From NCBI GenBank assembly GCA_963969595.1, contig OZ018408.1, positions 10,413,823-10,477,822 on the forward strand: a stretch of 64,000 nucleotides of DNA, given 5' to 3'. The stretch comes from Neckera pumila. Taxonomy: Eukaryota; Streptophyta; Bryopsida; Hypnales; Neckeraceae. Made by a program: the position numbers and the translations under genes. Positions within the stretch are counted from its first letter, which is position 1. Each line of letters starts with the position of its first letter. The notes beneath the pieces were generated by a model. That model saw only the letters and a list, made by a program, of their open reading frames with translations. It had not been told where the DNA came from and ran no database searches. This document shows positions 60,478-64,000 of the stretch, piece by piece.

Positions 60478-60890
60478 AAGGTAGACAAGTCTATTACCAC
60501 CTTGATTTGTAATATAAATGTCTTGGAGCTAGTTCCAAGAGGGATACATATTTTTTAGAGGTGTACGCTTGTTTCACAAATCAAATCCAAGTGGATAATT
60601 GTTTGATCAAAATTGTAATTTTTGTGAATTTATGAAATGTTCAATTCTGGAATTACAAAACCGCCCATAAAGTGAAGTCATAAACGCCATATTAACAACC
60701 TATAACCACCCTTCTATGTATCTATTAGCACTTAAGTATAGACTAATGAAAGATTGGCACGTTATCCTTTGTGACATTAATGCTTTGATTTTGTCAGGAA
60801 AGTGAATGGATTTGGATGAGTGTTGTGGCGGAAATGGGGCCAAAAATAGGATGGCGGAAATAGGCAGATGTCGGGAATGGGCTGGTCTAC
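60478..60890 (+). repeat. dispersed repeat R1, copy 2
   Basis: Direct counterpart of 36,478-36,890, e.g. GGTAGACAAGTCTATTACCA and GAGGTGTACGCTTGTTTC. An 82-codon frame at its right end is not conserved in copy 1, so it is not called a gene. Confidence 0.65.
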
Positions 60891-62029
60891 CTTATATGGG
60901 ACTACCTTTTCCTTTTTTCAAAGATTTAATAAAAAATTTGTACCTGTATATAGCATATAACCACGGAGTTGACGCTTGTACGTACCCCAAAGACCTCTCC
61001 ACAATTGAAGGCCTATCCCAGCAAACAAACTCCTTCATACATTATATGCTCTAAAATGAGATTTACAAATGGTATCCCAAACCTTTGTTCAAATGTGAAC
61101 TTTCACCCAGGTAAATTCATAAAACACACCTGAGTCTGGAAGCAAGAGAATGGCAGCAAATACAAAACATAATCTTGAAAACATAACAATGTTACCACAT
61201 GAAGGCTGGTGTGGATTCGAATATAATTTATGAAAGGCATGAAATAATTTTTATAAACATAGATCACACCCTTAGAAAGTAAACCCCTTGTGGATTAAAG
61301 GTAGTCCAAAATTTCAAAATTGTGAAAAAATATAATCGAATGCAACTTAATGATGTATTTCACACAATAGTTGCAAAATATGATCCATAGATCACATCCA
61401 TAAAATTAGATCAACTGCTACACTAACCAACATTTTTCAATAAATTTTCACAATAAAATTTGAAATTTCCTTTTAAAATCAATGATTGATTGATTGATTA
61501 CTTATAATTTTCACAAGACTTTTTATCTTTAAGTTCAAATTGTTAAATTCTTATTATGGTAAAGTTTTACAATTTGTATTTTAATTATTTATTCAATTTA
61601 TTTTTTAATGATAACTTTTTTAATTCAAATAGTTATTGCTAGAGTTTAAATAGACTTTTGCCCCTGAAGTATAAAATATATCCAAAAAGAAAAAATCCAA
61701 ATATCTAAATTGTATGAATGTAAGAGAAATAACGCAAAAACCTACAAACATGAGATAGATGAAAATGCTAAGATTTTGTGTGCGTGGCATTCATTCATCA
61801 TTTGAAATTTGAAGTTTTGGTCCTTTTGGATTAAGAAAGATGTTTTTATCCTAGAGATCTTGCTGTAAATTTGACGACTCATGATTCTATCATTTTGCCA
61901 AAATCTAATTGGTTTTGTTTTATTTTTTTCAATTTTGAATGAAGCTCTTCAATTATGTTAAATATTCTATCTATTTTTTCCATTCAAATACAAATTTTTT
62001 TAATCTCAAAAGTATGTCTAAAAGAAAAA
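60891..62029. other. gene-free AT-rich region
   Basis: About 1.1 kb without recognised genes or repeat ends. Confidence 0.5.
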
Positions 62030-62328
62030 CATTAGAAGAGATTTGAGGGCATTGGAGGGCTGTTTCTGGCCCATTTTCCAATTTGGCCAGATTTGAAACA
62101 GCCGGTACGAGCTGTTAGAATTTTTTTTCAAAAAAAATAAAAATAAAAAAAAATAATCTCCCAAATATCATTTCAGGCAAATTTTTTTTTTTTTTTTTTT
62201 TTTGAAAATGACGTGGCATTCTCTTGACCACATCAGCGCAGCAGCTTTCTTGCGTTCCACAGCGTATAAACGTTGCAGGAACGCAAGATAACTCGCGGGC
62301 TCTTGGAGGCCTCAAATCTCTTCTAATG
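62030..62328. mobile_element. CATTAG-ended MITE, copy 8
   Basis: 299 bp with strong termini: CATTAGAAGAGATTTGAGG at the left and CCTCAAATCTCTTCTAATG at the right, perfect over 19 bases. The interior has GACGTGGCA and long A/T tracts. The best-preserved member of the family here. Confidence 0.8.
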
Positions 62329-62823
62329 GGTTGTCCACATGGCCTCTAAGAGCCGGTCTCTATTGAGGCATCCAACCTCCCGAGCCTAGACGGACGACCG
62401 CTCTCCATTGAAAAATCCACATTGTCTGTGTATCCGGCCCGCACTCCAAGTTCCAATCTAAGTAAAGAGGAAACATAAGTGATTGCAAGAAACACCTATA
62501 CAATTTGTTGCAATTTGCAATAGTACTGATACCGGAATATTCGTCACAAGCAGGGTGATCTCAGCGGTACGGTAGGATGGGTTAGAGCCTGAGGTCTACT
62601 TAGTCCAAGGACGGTACAACTGCCAGGGTCACGATAACCGTAGGGTGCAGGTCAAGAAACGGAAGTTAGAACAGAACCAGCGGAGGAGGAGTCAGGATAA
62701 ATAGCTGAGAGAGAACAGGAACTAGGACCCAATGTAATGGGAGACCAGACCATGTAATAAAAGGCCAGTTTCTTGCTATCGGACTTGAGGAATAAAGGTG
62801 AGGTAGATTCAAGCAATTCATCT
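62329..62823 (+). other. candidate 5' LTR of a retroelement
   Basis: The sequence just upstream of the primer-binding site is GC-balanced, contains AATAAA at 62791-62796, and ends in CA shortly before the site, as an LTR would. The 5' border was not resolved and the second LTR would lie beyond the window, so this rests on position only. Confidence 0.35.
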
Positions 62824-62840
62824 TGGTTCCGTTGCCGGGA
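62824..62840 (+). other. primer-binding site resembling tRNA-Asp complement
   Basis: TGGTTCCGTTGCCGGGA differs at three positions from TGGCGCCGTTGCCGGGG, the tRNA-Asp complement commonly used by plant Ty3/gypsy elements. It starts with the TGG expected opposite a tRNA CCA end. Confidence 0.5.
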
Positions 62841-63127
62841 CACGAGAATTTGTCGAAGGGTGAGAGCAGTGTTAATTTATGATATTAGGGTATACACTCT
62901 TGTGGTTCTAATTTCGGAAAGCTTGTTAAGTAAGGATTTACTCCAGAATCAGATAAATTCCGGGATTGTCTACTATTTCCGGGATTGTCTGCGTCGTGGA
63001 AAGCACCGCAGTCGTGCTTCAGTAACACAGACGTTGAGTTCATAGTCGTGTATGTAGGTCGAACGGAGGCGGTGAATTGTGTTAAGCATTTAGTGTCAAT
63101 ATAGTGAGGTTGCCTGAATTTGAGAGA

Positions 63128-63436
63128 ATGTGTTTCACTCAGCCGCAGTCCGAAGAAAGGACCGACTTGATTGACGAATTACTCAATTTGAGTGTAGACA
63201 CGGTACAGACATTTGAAGAAGTTGAAGTTCAAACGGAACAATTAACGAACGAGACCACAACCTCTGCACCTGCGGTATTCTATATAGATATACAGATAAT
63301 CACACCCGAGTACAGCGTTGAGGATGCTCCAGAAAGTCTGCGAAATGCTCTTGGAGATTTCGATGAGATGAACCCCCAGTACTTCGCAGAGGAAGGAGTT
63401 TATATCGAGCCTTCTTTCGTTTTTCAGGAACTGTGA
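63128..63436 (+). CDS. acidic 102-residue open frame of a putative LTR element
   Basis: Starts at the ATG at 63128 (the frame is open slightly further upstream). The product is acidic, with VDTVQTFEEVEVQTEQL and DFDEMNPQYFAEEGVYIEP, and no domain I recognise. It begins about 290 bp after the primer-binding site and stops 27 bp before the RNase H frame. It may be a linker of a degenerate polyprotein or a gag-position protein of a non-autonomous element; it could also be non-coding. Confidence 0.35.
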   Translation: MCFTQPQSEERTDLIDELLNLSVDTVQTFEEVEVQTEQLTNETTTSAPAVFYIDIQIITPEYSVEDAPESLRNALGDFDEMNPQYFAEEGVYIEPSFVFQEL

Positions 63437-63463
63437 GTGAGGAAGGTCGAAATTGGAAGATAA

Positions 63464-63856
63464 ATGAAACCATGGAAGTTGAATTTTGATGGTTCTTGTT
63501 CTCGTAAGCTAGGTTCAAGCGCTGGAGTCGTGCTAGAAAGTCCGGAAGGGAAGAGAGAAACTTATCATCGAGATTTGGGAAGCGAGTTAACTTGTAATCA
63601 GTCCGAATATGCAGCGTTGATTGCTGGGCTGAAGATAGCCAGAGACAAGAAGATACAACACGTTCAGATCAGGGGTGATTCCAAATTGATCTGCAAGCAA
63701 GTTACTGGGAATTGGGAGGTTAAGTCGCAAAATTTATTACCATACTATCAGACTGTGAGAGAATTGACGAGTGATTTCCAAACCATAGAAATCGTTCATA
63801 TACCCCGCGAAGAAAATGCCGAGGCAGATGCAGCAGCCAAAAGTCTGAGTATGTAA
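63464..63856 (+). CDS. RNase H domain protein of a retroelement (RVT_3 type)
   Basis: 130 residues, MKPWKLNFDGSCSRKLGSSA onward. The frame is an RNase H fold with the acidic residues in place: Asp in LNFDGS (about 9), Glu in NQSEYAAL, Asp in IRGDSKLIC, and Asp in EENAEADAAA near the end. The enzyme removes RNA from RNA/DNA hybrids; this variant resembles the extra RNase H domain carried by Tat-type Ty3/gypsy elements and also found free in plant genomes. Here it stands alone with its own ATG, about 620 bp after a primer-binding-site-like sequence, with no reverse transcriptase between. The frame is intact, so recent activity or selection is possible. The downstream part lies beyond the window. 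Confidence 0.75.
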   Translation: MKPWKLNFDGSCSRKLGSSAGVVLESPEGKRETYHRDLGSELTCNQSEYAALIAGLKIARDKKIQHVQIRGDSKLICKQVTGNWEVKSQNLLPYYQTVRELTSDFQTIEIVHIPREENAEADAAAKSLSM

Positions 63857-64000
63857 GGATACATGCGCCATCGACTTGTAGAGGGGAGGCTGTGGGAAAT
63901 CCTGTGGACTCAATTTCTGAAGCGAGGGAATTTGCTCAGAGGCTACCGTTACCATAGACAGCGATACAGGTGACGCAGCAGCTGCTGATAGCAATTGCAA

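Noticed and set aside
1..64000. CRISPR arrays, rRNA genes or tRNA genes
   Set aside because: No regular direct repeats with unique spacers, no rRNA-like blocks and no tRNA cloverleaf were recognised; the spaced repeats present are transposon ends. A dedicated tRNA scan was not possible.

Overview
This is a nuclear segment of a land plant. The evidence is GT-AG spliced genes of plant-type families (F-box/kelch, full-size ABCG/PDR transporter, malectin-like LRR receptor kinase), GC-balanced exons in very AT-rich intergenic DNA, and dense short DNA transposons. The compact introns and gene families would fit a bryophyte or other early-diverging lineage, but that is a guess.

Layout. 1-6.9 kb is gene-free DNA with TTAA-flanked elements and two GAGCATC-ended elements. 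6.9-7.5 kb (minus) holds a possible two-exon gene whose 3' end runs into a transposon. 8.6-10.5 kb (plus) is an intact two-exon F-box/kelch gene. It converges on a complete 23-exon ABCG/PDR transporter gene (11,664-24,595, minus; 4,515 coding bases, 1,504 residues, all exon phases consistent). 24.6-26.4 kb is its 5' flank. 26.8-45 kb is repeat-rich and includes a decayed reading frame at 30.6-32.3 kb that resembles a beta-class DNA amino-methyltransferase. 45.8-52.0 kb (minus) is a malectin-like LRR receptor kinase gene with nonsense codons and frameshifts, so a pseudogene. 52.5-62.3 kb is dominated by small transposons, including long hairpins. 62.3-64 kb looks like the 5' part of an LTR element: a tRNA-Asp-like primer-binding site followed by a free-standing RNase H frame, cut by the window end.

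The most unusual theme is a family of about a dozen 0.65-0.93 kb elements that begin TTAACCCCTAAAGG and end with its reverse complement. Target site and termini are piggyBac-like. One copy sits inside another at a duplicated TTAA, and one is a near-complete foldback that could transcribe a hairpin of about 0.7 kb. A second family with CATTAG ends (eight copies) includes one carrying two tandem hairpins. The two intact genes (F-box and ABCG) have no evident functional link; nothing suggests an operon-like arrangement.
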